Part shown: positions 15,781 to 23,228 of the stretch, piece after piece
Numbering within the stretch: position 1 is the first letter of the stretch
Layout: every line of letters begins with the position of its first letter
Assembly (NCBI GenBank): GCA_030684815.1
Contig: JAUXXQ010000147.1
Location: 1 to 32,587, forward strand
Reading direction: 5' to 3'
Length of the DNA stretch: 32,587 nt
Source: Methylobacter sp.
Lineage (GTDB): Bacteria > Pseudomonadota > Gammaproteobacteria > Methylococcales > Methylomonadaceae
Position numbers and translations under genes: made by a program
The notes under the pieces: model-generated
Told to the model about the DNA's origin: nothing
Databases searched by the model: none
The model's input: only the letters and a program-made list of their open reading frames with translations

Positions 15781-16167
15781 ATGGCTAAGTGGATAGACGT
15801 TTGCAGCGTTGATGACTTGCAGCCTGATTCCGGCGTTTGCGCATTGCTCGAAGGCGAACAGGTGGCGATTTTCTGGATGCCTGTCCTGAGCGGAGCCGAA
15901 GAGCCGGAAGCGGATGCAAAAGTGTATGCTGTCGGTAATTACGACCCATTCGGCAATGCCAATGTGCTGTCGCGCGGGTTAATCGGCGATATTGGCGGCC
16001 AGCCGGTGGTCGCATCGCCTTTATACAAACAACATTACAACCTGCAAACCGGCGTTTGCCTGGAAGATGAAACCGTGAAAATACCCGTTTATGCGATTCG
16101 TATAGAAAACGGCAGCGTTCAAGTCGACCTATCATCATTGCCGCAGAAAGGGGAGCCAGCGTTATGA
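15781..16167 (+). CDS. nirD: Nitrite reductase (NADH), small subunit, with repeat-derived insertion
   Basis: This 128-residue partner of NirB has the Rieske-like fold without cluster ligands. Family landmarks are WIDVCSVDDLQPDSGVCALL, QVAIF, VGNYDPF, NVLSRGLIGD and VASPLYKQHYNL. Compared with E. coli NirD as I remember it, about nine extra residues (within PVLSGAEEPEADAK) lie after QVAIF. Their DNA includes CTGTCCTGAGCGGAGCCGAA, which resembles a common interspersed repeat, so a repeat seems to have been accommodated in frame. The 3' end overlaps phzF by 4 bp (ATGA). Confidence 0.94.
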   Translation: MAKWIDVCSVDDLQPDSGVCALLEGEQVAIFWMPVLSGAEEPEADAKVYAVGNYDPFGNANVLSRGLIGDIGGQPVVASPLYKQHYNLQTGVCLEDETVKIPVYAIRIENGSVQVDLSSLPQKGEPAL

Positions 16168-17084
16168 AATACAACTACTACATCGCCGATGTATTCACCA
16201 AACAGATTTTCAGCGGCGCGCAAATAGCCGTGTTTCCGAATGCCGAAGGCTTAAGCAAACAGCAAATGCAGCTGGTCGCCAGGGAATTGAACCTGTCGGA
16301 AACGGTGTTTGTCTTTCATCCCGACAAACAAACCACCCGCCGCGTGATGCGGATTTTTTCGCCGCTCAGCGAAATCGATTTTGCCGGGCATCCGATTATC
16401 GCCACCGCTTTCGTGTTAGCGCATTGCGGCGATATTCAACTGACCGAGGCGATTACGCCGATGGTTTTCGAGCAAAACACCGGCCCGGTCAACGTCAACA
16501 TTACCGCTGAAAACGGCCAGCCCAGTTTTGTGCAGTTCACCCGCAAAGTGAGTTCCATCATCGACCGCTTCACCCCCAGCGATGACGAGTTGGCAAGCTT
16601 CCTGTCGCTCCAGCCGTCGGAATTCGACCATAAAAAATATGCCACACGTCTAGTGTCCTGCGGCTTTCCCTATCTGATCATCCCGGTTTGGCGTTACGAA
16701 AGCGTAAGAAAGGCAAAATTCAATTACGCGGCCTGGAGCCAATCGACCGCCCCGCAAACCGCCGCCCAGGAAATCCTGCTGTTTTCCCCGAAAACGCCGT
16801 ATGCAGATGCCGATTTTAACGCCCGCCTGCTCGGGCCGAGAATAGCCATGCACGAAGACCCGCCGGTCGGCAGCGCAATGCCTGCATTTGCCTCTTATTT
16901 ATGCTCATTTGAATTCATGCAAAAAGGCACTTATACCTTTACCGTAGATCGCGGCGATGAATATAACCGCCGCAGCGTGCTAAATCTGGAAATGGATCAT
17001 AAAGGAGGAAACACCTTAACCATTCGGGTCGGCGGCGCGGCGGTTATGGTGGCAGAAGGGGTTATGGCTATTCCTGAACTATAA
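16164..17084 (+). CDS. PhzF-family epimerase/isomerase
   Basis: This 306-residue protein belongs to the PhzF/DapF-like fold family. The start IADVFTKQIFSGAQIAVFPNA, the early catalytic-type Glu in ARELNLSETVFV, and the GHP and GSAMPAFASYL segments (phosphate/anion-binding loops) are typical. Substrates of most PhzF homologues are unknown, so I assign no reaction. It is translationally coupled to nirD through a 4-bp overlap and so made with nitrite reductase. That link suggests a nitrogen-responsive metabolite repair or amino-acid step, but this is inference. Confidence 0.88.
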   Translation: MKYNYYIADVFTKQIFSGAQIAVFPNAEGLSKQQMQLVARELNLSETVFVFHPDKQTTRRVMRIFSPLSEIDFAGHPIIATAFVLAHCGDIQLTEAITPMVFEQNTGPVNVNITAENGQPSFVQFTRKVSSIIDRFTPSDDELASFLSLQPSEFDHKKYATRLVSCGFPYLIIPVWRYESVRKAKFNYAAWSQSTAPQTAAQEILLFSPKTPYADADFNARLLGPRIAMHEDPPVGSAMPAFASYLCSFEFMQKGTYTFTVDRGDEYNRRSVLNLEMDHKGGNTLTIRVGGAAVMVAEGVMAIPEL

Positions 17085-17186
17085 GGATTGCACCGCCAAA
17101 TGCGTTAAAAACTGCTCGACCTCAGCGGCGTCCATATCACGGGGATGTTTCTTGCCAAAATACAGAATAAAACGTTTAATCGTAAC
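17079..17186 (-). pseudogene. Integron-integrase-like (tyrosine recombinase) N-terminal fragment
   Basis: The minus strand encodes VTIKRFILYFGKKHPRDM then DAAEVEQFLTHLAVQ before a stop. This matches the N-terminal core-binding region of IntI-type integrases (pattern IKRFI.FHGKRHP..M, then AEVE.FLTHLAV). Only about 35 codons survive. An in-frame stop lies just upstream, no catalytic domain is present, and the fragment overlaps the last bases of the phzF gene. Confidence 0.6.
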
Positions 17187-17213
17187 TTATCATTACCCGC
17201 TGGCAACATTTAA

Positions 17214-17338
17214 GGCTACCAACTTAAGCCGGGACAGTTTTAAATGGGTGGCCGGGAACGCCAAGCCCCAGCTTGGCGAGTGTTCGCGCCAAGCTGGGGC
17301 TTGGCGTTCCCAGTTTGTCCCGGCTTAAGTTGGTAGCC
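17214..17338 (-). mobile_element. 125-bp MITE, copy B (inverted)
   Basis: This is the reverse complement of copy A at 3461-3585, with the same GGCTACC ends and 25-bp internal stem. The flanks (ACATTTAA and GTGTATAG) show no target duplication, so a rearrangement may have followed insertion. It lies between phzF and the convergent rtcB gene, where its hairpin could stop transcripts from both sides. Confidence 0.85.
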
Positions 17339-17349
17339 GTGTATAGGCG

Positions 17350-18546
17350 TTACCCCTTGATGCAAACGACTTGCTTCAAGGTATGCAAAATATCCACCAG
17401 GTCACTCTGATTAAGCATAACTTGGTCAATGTCTTTATACGCGCCCGGAATCTCATCGATAACGCCCTTATCCTTACGGCAAATAACGCCAGCGGTTTGC
17501 TCGATTAAGTCCTTCTCGGTAAAGCATTTCTCTGCGGCGGTTCGGCTCATTTTACGGCCCGCGCCATGCGAACAGGAGCAAAAGCTTTCCGGGTTACCGC
17601 GCCCGCTCACGATGAAGCTGCGGGCGCCCATGCTGCCTGGAATGATGCCCAGATCACCGGCGCGGGCACGAATCGCGCCTTTACGCGTGACAAACACATT
17701 GGCGCCGTAATGGTGTTCTATCGCCACATAATTATGGTGGCAGTTCACCACTTCACTGGTTACCTCAAACGGCGGCAGGTGTCGGCGCATGGCGCTAAGA
17801 ACCAATTCAACCATGCACTGCCGATTGCGTGCCGCGTATTCCTGCGCCCACATAACAGCAGCGACATAATCATCGAAATGCTCGGTGCCTTCAGGGAAGT
17901 AAGCCAAATCCCTATCCGGCAGGTTGATCATCCAACGTTCCATATCCTGGCGCGCCAGCTTAATAAAATAATCCGCCAGTGCATTACCAATGCCCCGGCT
18001 GCCGGAATGCAGCATCACCCAAACGCGCTGTTCTTCATCCAGGCAGATTTCGATGAAGTGATTGCCGCCGCCCAACGTGCCCATTTGATTGACCCATTTG
18101 GAGAATTTACCGAAAGCCTTGAGCAATTGCGGATGTTTTTGCGTCATCACATCAAGCCTGGCCGCGAACGGTTTGGCGCTTTCAATTAAAGCCCGCTTAT
18201 CGTCATGCTGGTCACGTCCGACCGGCACATCGCGGCTAATTTGGTCGAAAACCTTTTTCAAGTTGAGTTCATCAAGTTCATTGGCGGTCAGCGATAATCG
18301 GCAAGCCAACATGCCGCAGCCCAAATCGACACCGACGGCAGCCGGGATAATGGCTTTATGGGTGGCAATTACCGAGCCGATAGTGGCGCCAATACCCAAA
18401 TGCACATCCGGCATGGCGGCAACGTGATGATGGATGAACGGCATACTGGCAATATTGCTCAGTTGTTCGATTGAACGCTCATCAACGTCGTCAGTCCAGA
18501 TTTTGACCGGAACCCGTTGGCGGGTTATTTCTTGTTTAATAGGCAT
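17350..18546 (-). CDS. rtcB: RtcB-family RNA ligase
   Basis: This 398-residue protein is of the RtcB family, which joins 2',3'-cyclic-phosphate or 3'-phosphate RNA ends to 5'-OH ends using GTP and Mn. Conserved segments are present: VGVDLGCGMLACRL (metal-binding Cys), GTLGGGNHFIE, LHSGSRGIGN, and CSHGAGRKMSR with the His that carries GMP. The start at 18546 (MPIKQEITRQRVPVKIW) is chosen because AGGA precedes it. The reading frame continues upstream to 18702, but that extension is encoded by a MITE and is not native. No rtcA or rtcR is near. Family members of this length occur apart from the classic rtcBA operon, so the RNA target is unknown. Confidence 0.92.
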   Translation of the reverse strand: MPIKQEITRQRVPVKIWTDDVDERSIEQLSNIASMPFIHHHVAAMPDVHLGIGATIGSVIATHKAIIPAAVGVDLGCGMLACRLSLTANELDELNLKKVFDQISRDVPVGRDQHDDKRALIESAKPFAARLDVMTQKHPQLLKAFGKFSKWVNQMGTLGGGNHFIEICLDEEQRVWVMLHSGSRGIGNALADYFIKLARQDMERWMINLPDRDLAYFPEGTEHFDDYVAAVMWAQEYAARNRQCMVELVLSAMRRHLPPFEVTSEVVNCHHNYVAIEHHYGANVFVTRKGAIRARAGDLGIIPGSMGARSFIVSGRGNPESFCSCSHGAGRKMSRTAAEKCFTEKDLIEQTAGVICRKDKGVIDEIPGAYKDIDQVMLNQSDLVDILHTLKQVVCIKG

Positions 18547-18607
18547 GTTTGATCCGTTCCTGTTTTTAACGTGTGTTGCTGCAAAGCTGACCGGCTTGGG
18601 TCTTTGG

Positions 18608-18750
18608 GGCTTCCCATTTAAAGCGGGACAAGCAGGCCGAAGTAGACCTTCCAGGTTTTTACTGGAGCCGCTCCCGACGGCTCCAGCACTTCCGCCATCC
18701 ATGGTAGTCGTAAAACCTGGAAGGTCTGTCCCGCGTTAAGTTGATAGCCG
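18608..18750. mobile_element. Second, related MITE with target duplication
   Basis: The ends are similar to the 125-bp MITE: left GGCTTCCCATTTAAAGCGGG, right end the complement of GGCTATCAACTTAACGCGGG. Internal palindromes are AGACCTTCCAGGTTTT with AAAACCTGGAAGGTCT, and GGAGCCG with CGGCTCC. The 8-bp direct repeat GTCTTTGG flanks it (18600-18607 and 18751-18758). It lies just upstream of the rtcB start and within the rtcB/cas1 divergent region. Confidence 0.7.
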
Positions 18751-18770
18751 GTCTTTGGCAAGCCCAAAGC

Positions 18771-18882
18771 TTAGCCGTTCGCCCTGAGCTTGTCGAAGGG
18801 TGAATGGTTAAGCCGCTCATGCTTCGACAAGCTCACCACGAACGGCTTAACCATAAAACTGCCCCGTCTTAAATTGGTAGCC
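18771..18882. repeat. Inverted repeat followed by a MITE end fragment
   Basis: TTAGCCGTTCG with CTGAGCTTGTCGAAG (18771-18800) is mirrored by CTTCGACAAGCTCA and CGAACGGCTTAA (about 18821-18850). The TGAGCTTGTCGAAG type is a widespread bacterial interspersed repeat. Bases 18855-18882 (AAAACTGCCCCGTCTTAAAT then TGGTAGCC) match the right end of the 125-bp MITE with changes; its left end is missing. Confidence 0.6.
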
Positions 18883-18934
18883 AATAATTGCCCTTAACTT
18901 TCCCAGCCAAATTGTCAGCGGCGCTGAATGTAGA

Positions 18935-18943
18935 TGCTATAGT
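18935..18943 (+). promoter_or_regulatory. Possible extended -10 promoter for the cas operon
   Basis: TGCTATAGT fits an extended -10 element (TGN then TATAGT) 45 bp before the cas1 start. A TTGTCA at 18912-18917 is 20 bp away from the -10, too far for a good -35. It is the best candidate in the gap between the repeats and cas1. Confidence 0.4.
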
Positions 18944-18987
18944 TTAAACGCATTTATTCATTTTTTAATCGCAAAAGGGGAGGGGAC

Positions 18988-19935
18988 GTGGAACAACTGA
19001 CCGATTTAAAAGCCATACTGCATTCAAAACGCGCCAACATCTACTATCTGGAAAAATGCCGGGTCATGCAAAAAGATGGCCGCGTACTCTATCTGACAGA
19101 GGCCAAAGAGCAAAACACCTACTGGAACATCCCCATTGCCAACACCACCGTCATCCTGCTCGGCACCGGCACTTCCATTACGCAAGCCGCGATGCGCATG
19201 TTAGCCAGCGCCGGGGTGTTAGTGGGCTTTTGCGGCGGCGGAGGTTCGCCGCTGTTTTCCGGCAGCGAAATCGAATGGCTCAACCCGCAAAGCGAATACC
19301 GCCCCACCGAATACGTGCAAGGCTGGCTGCAATTCTGGTTTGATGACAGCAAACGACTTCATGTCGCCAAAACCTTTCAACAAGCCCGCATCACTTATTT
19401 GCAACGCATTTGGGACAAAGACCGCGACTTAAAAGCCGAGAATTTTTCAGCCGCCAACTTGGAAATAAGTTCCGCGTTAACCGGCTATAGCGCCCAAGTC
19501 GACAGCGCCGTAAAAGTCGGCGACCTGTTGCTTAGGGAAGCCGCACTCACCAAACAACTGTACCGCTACGCCGCCAAAACCAGCCAACTGGGCGACTTTG
19601 TCCGCGAACGCGAAGCCACCGACCTTGCCAACGGCTTTTTAAACCACGGCAACTATTTAGCCTACGGCCTTGCCGCCACCACGCTTTGGGTGCTGGGCAT
19701 ACCGCACGGGTTCGCCGTCATGCACGGCAAAACCCGGCGTGGCGCCTTGGTATTCGACATTGCCGATTTAATCAAAGACGCCATCGTACTGCCCTGGGCC
19801 TTTGTCTGCGCCAAAGAAAAAATGACCGAACAGGAATTCCGCCAGCAAATCCTGCAAAAATTCACCGAACACAAAGCGCTGGATTTCATGTTTGAACAAG
19901 TCAAACAACAAGCCACACGGGATGATTGGTCATGA
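18988..19935 (+). CDS. cas1: CRISPR-associated endonuclease Cas1, type I-F
   Basis: This 315-residue integrase captures new spacers together with the Cas2 part of the next gene. The sequence is of the I-F Cas1 type: LKAILHSKRANIYYLEKCRV at the N-terminus, ILLGTGTSITQAAMRMLASAG in the beta domain, then the alpha-helical metal-binding core with RREATDLANGFLNHGNYLAYG-like and GFAVMHGKTRRGALVFDIAD segments (Glu, His and Asp ligands). It starts with GTG at 18988 behind a strong GGGGAGGGG site. Its stop overlaps the cas3 start (ATGA). The gene is GC-rich with C-ending codons, like the chromosomal nas genes and unlike the rest of the cas operon. Confidence 0.96.
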   Translation: MEQLTDLKAILHSKRANIYYLEKCRVMQKDGRVLYLTEAKEQNTYWNIPIANTTVILLGTGTSITQAAMRMLASAGVLVGFCGGGGSPLFSGSEIEWLNPQSEYRPTEYVQGWLQFWFDDSKRLHVAKTFQQARITYLQRIWDKDRDLKAENFSAANLEISSALTGYSAQVDSAVKVGDLLLREAALTKQLYRYAAKTSQLGDFVREREATDLANGFLNHGNYLAYGLAATTLWVLGIPHGFAVMHGKTRRGALVFDIADLIKDAIVLPWAFVCAKEKMTEQEFRQQILQKFTEHKALDFMFEQVKQQATRDDWS

Positions 19936-22900
19936 TGGTCACCTTCGTCAGCCAATGTCAGAAAAAAGCCCTAAACCGCACCCGCCGCGTACTCGACGCC
20001 TTCGCCAACCGCATCGGCGACAACACCTGGCAAACCATCATCACCGAAGACGGCCTGATCGCCGTGAAAACCTTATTGCGCAAAACCGCCAGCAAGAATA
20101 CCGCCGTGTCCTGCCATTGGATTCGGTCGAGAAGCCGCAGCGAGTTGGTTTGGATTGTTGGCAATCGCAGGCGGTTTAATGCTGAGGGGATTGTGCCGGT
20201 GAATAGTACACGGATTAATTTCAGTCATCGTGAATGGGAGAAAGGTTGGCACACAACCGAAATTATTGCCATCGCTTCCGCTATTTCTGGTTTATTCCAT
20301 GACTTGGGCAAAGCCAATGATTTATTTCAAGATAAACTCAACCCAGAAATTAAGGGAAAAAGATTTGAGCCTTATCGACATGAGTGGGTGTCATTACGTT
20401 TATTTCAGGCTTTTGTTGCGGGACAGAGCGACCAAGAATGGCTAACGCAATTGGCACATGTTGACGACGCATTAGAAACACAAATACTACAAAAAATAGT
20501 GGTCGATAACCCTTTGTCGAATGAATTCAATAACCCTTTCGATGCATTGCCGGCGTTCGCAAAATTAGTAGCTTGGCTGGTGGTTTCACATCACCGCTTA
20601 CCGGTTTATCCAAAACAAGGCGAAACAGAACCAAGGCTTGACCAACCCAATACATGGATAAACCAGGCTTTTGATGATTCTTGGAATTCGCTCAATAGCC
20701 AGAATCATGAATGGGAGGAACGTATTTTAAAAGCCAATTGGACATTTTCCAATCACACACCGTTAATTAGCAAAACCTGGCAAAAAAAGGCCAGTGAACT
20801 ATCAAAACGGGCTTCGACTTGCCAAGGTTTGATGGAAATTGATTGGCTTAGCCTGCCATTTGTGATGCACTTGTCCCGTCTGGCATTGATGCTGGCTGAC
20901 CATCACTATTCTGCCAAAGATGCCCAAATCCATTGGCAAGATGCCAATTATCAGGCTTACGCCAATACCGACAAACAACATCAGCTCAAGCAAAAACTGG
21001 ATGAGCATAATGTCGGCGTAAGTCAGCACGCTTTTGAATTCACATTAAAATTAAGACGTTTACGCGAAGAAATGCCCCCGCTTTCCCCCAATAGAACCTT
21101 AGCCAAAGGCCTGAAAGAAGATAAAGAGCCTTGGCAAACCAAAGCTTATGAAGCGGCTCAACAGGTTCAAGGCCAAGTCAGAGAACAAGGTTTCTTCGGT
21201 ATCAATATGGCGTCGACCGGAAAAGGAAAAACCTTGGCGAATGCCAGAATTATGTATGGTTTAGCTGATGAGTTGGAAGGTTGCCGCTTTAGTGTCGCCT
21301 TGGGTTTGCGGACATTGACCTTGCAAACAGGTGAAGCGCTGCAAGAACGCTTGGAACTCGATAAAACTGAAATTGCCACGCTGATTGGTTCTCAGGCCAT
21401 TTTGCGCCTTAACCAAATTAACCAAGGCAAACAAATCAATGAGAACCCGTTTGCGGCACGAGGCAGCGAAAGTTTGGATATGGGCTTGGATGATGACGGT
21501 TTTGACGTGTTTTATGGCACGGAACTTTATGAAGGCCAACTAGAAAAGTGGTTTCCAGACAATCAGAAAGCCAAAAAACTGTTACACGCGCCCATATTGG
21601 TCAGCACAATCGACCATTTAACACCAGCAACCGAAGGTGTGCGTGGCGGCAGGCAGATTGTGCCGATGTTGCGTCTGCTTACATCCGATCTGGTTTTAGA
21701 TGAACCGGACGAGTTTGACTTGAACGACTTGCCAGCGTTGGCACGTTTGGTAAATTGGGCTGGCATGTTAGGTGCAAACGTGTTGGTGTCCACGGCAACC
21801 ATGCCACCCGCATTGGCTTATGCCTTGTTTGAAGCCTATCAAGAAGGACGAAAAGCATTTAATGCGGCCACTATTCAACCGGATGTACAAAAACCGGTTG
21901 TTTGCGCTTGGTTTGATGAATTCAGTGCGCAAACATCAGAACATCAAAATATACAAAGCTTTATTAAAGCGCATGATGAATTCATCCAAAAGCGTATTAC
22001 CAAGCTCAGTCAAGACAAATTGGTCTTCCGCAAAGCAAAATTACTGGAAATTGCCGCGACAACCGATTTATCACCACTCAACACCATGAGCAAGGTAATT
22101 CGGCAGGGCATGATCGCCTTGCACCAAGCCCATCACCAACAACACGTATCCGGTAAAAAAATCTCTATCGGCTTGGTACGCATAGCTAATATTAACCCTT
22201 TAGTGGCAATTGCCAGGTTGCTGTATGCCAATCCTGCGCCGGAAAACATCCGAATTCACTACTGCGTTTATCACAGCCAATACCCCCTGGCGCAACGGTC
22301 ATTTATTGAAAGCAAATTAGACCAAGTCCTCAACCGCAAAGACCAAGACGTCATTTGGTGTTTTCCCGAAATCCAACACGCCTTAAACAATTATCCAGAA
22401 CAAAACCAGCTTTTTGTGGTATTGGCAACGTCGGTGGCAGAAGTAGGGCGCGATCATGATTACGATTGGGCAATTGCCGAACCCAGTTCCATGCGCTCAA
22501 TCATTCAAATAGCCGGACGCATACAACGGCATCGAAAGCAAACACCTGAAACCGAGAATTTTTATATTCTGGCTAAAAACCATAAGGCTTTAAAAGGTAA
22601 AGAGATTGCTTATGAAAAACCAGGATTTGAGGCTAAAAACCGAAAACTAAGTAGCCACGATTTGCATGACATTCTGGAAGAAACTCAATTTTCAGTACCG
22701 AATGCTATTCCAAGTATTCAGCGACCTAAAAAATGGAAAGAAGCACCACCCTTTTCAAACTTAGTGACATTGGAACAAATAGCGTATCGTCAAAGGTTGT
22801 TTGAATATGCCGATGATAAAGGCCCAGCCAATCTATGGTGGAAAAATCAGGTGACATGGTGTGCCGAAATCCAGCGCAAACAACCTTTTAGGGCCTCAAT

Positions 22901-23219
22901 GCCTGATCAAGCGTACTGCCTTTATCTTGAAGAGGAAAACGATGAACCCGTTTGGCAAATCAAAAACGAGAACGCTAATCCCATTGAATATGAAACCGTA
23001 ACGGATATTACAAATATTGATTTAATGCCAGCCCAAGGCAATCAACCTTGGTTTGTCTTCGATATTCAAGCCCAATACGGGCATTTGGCAGAACAGATGG
23101 GGAAGCCTTTGAAATACATCAGTTATTGTTTTGGCGAAATACGCCTGCCTGATTATGAAAATCAAATAAATGAATGGTGTTACTCCCCAATGCTTGGGGT
23201 TTTTAAAGAAATTAAATAG
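19932..23219 (+). CDS. cas3: Cas2-Cas3 fusion nuclease-helicase, type I-F
   Basis: This 1095-residue protein is the hallmark I-F fusion. Residues 1-90 are Cas2-like (VTFVSQCQKKALNRTRRVLD, IGDNTWQTII, NTAVSCHWIRSRSRSELVWI). Then comes the HD nuclease (SGLFHDLGKANDLFQ). Then the SF2 helicase with Walker A-type MASTGKGKTLANARIMY, DEAD-box-like LVLDEPDEFD, VSTATMPPA, and motif VI-type AGRIQRHRK. It degrades Cascade-marked DNA and joins Cas1 in spacer capture. The start at 19932 overlaps the cas1 stop by 4 bp. GC content falls from about 65% in the row at 19981 to about 37% in the row at 20461, close to the end of the Cas2 domain. Confidence 0.96.
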   Translation: MMVTFVSQCQKKALNRTRRVLDAFANRIGDNTWQTIITEDGLIAVKTLLRKTASKNTAVSCHWIRSRSRSELVWIVGNRRRFNAEGIVPVNSTRINFSHREWEKGWHTTEIIAIASAISGLFHDLGKANDLFQDKLNPEIKGKRFEPYRHEWVSLRLFQAFVAGQSDQEWLTQLAHVDDALETQILQKIVVDNPLSNEFNNPFDALPAFAKLVAWLVVSHHRLPVYPKQGETEPRLDQPNTWINQAFDDSWNSLNSQNHEWEERILKANWTFSNHTPLISKTWQKKASELSKRASTCQGLMEIDWLSLPFVMHLSRLALMLADHHYSAKDAQIHWQDANYQAYANTDKQHQLKQKLDEHNVGVSQHAFEFTLKLRRLREEMPPLSPNRTLAKGLKEDKEPWQTKAYEAAQQVQGQVREQGFFGINMASTGKGKTLANARIMYGLADELEGCRFSVALGLRTLTLQTGEALQERLELDKTEIATLIGSQAILRLNQINQGKQINENPFAARGSESLDMGLDDDGFDVFYGTELYEGQLEKWFPDNQKAKKLLHAPILVSTIDHLTPATEGVRGGRQIVPMLRLLTSDLVLDEPDEFDLNDLPALARLVNWAGMLGANVLVSTATMPPALAYALFEAYQEGRKAFNAATIQPDVQKPVVCAWFDEFSAQTSEHQNIQSFIKAHDEFIQKRITKLSQDKLVFRKAKLLEIAATTDLSPLNTMSKVIRQGMIALHQAHHQQHVSGKKISIGLVRIANINPLVAIARLLYANPAPENIRIHYCVYHSQYPLAQRSFIESKLDQVLNRKDQDVIWCFPEIQHALNNYPEQNQLFVVLATSVAEVGRDHDYDWAIAEPSSMRSIIQIAGRIQRHRKQTPETENFYILAKNHKALKGKEIAYEKPGFEAKNRKLSSHDLHDILEETQFSVPNAIPSIQRPKKWKEAPPFSNLVTLEQIAYRQRLFEYADDKGPANLWWKNQVTWCAEIQRKQPFRASMPDQAYCLYLEEENDEPVWQIKNENANPIEYETVTDITNIDLMPAQGNQPWFVFDIQAQYGHLAEQMGKPLKYISYCFGEIRLPDYENQINEWCYSPMLGVFKEIK

Positions 23220-23228
23220 GAGTATTTA

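Noticed and set aside
18547-18702. N-terminal 52-residue extension of RtcB
   Set aside because: It is encoded by the MITE and has low-complexity residues; an AGGA-preceded ATG at 18546 matches the family start.
18912-18943. A standard -35/-10 promoter TTGTCA ... TATAGT for cas1
   Set aside because: The 20-bp spacing is too long; only the extended -10 is kept as a tentative element.
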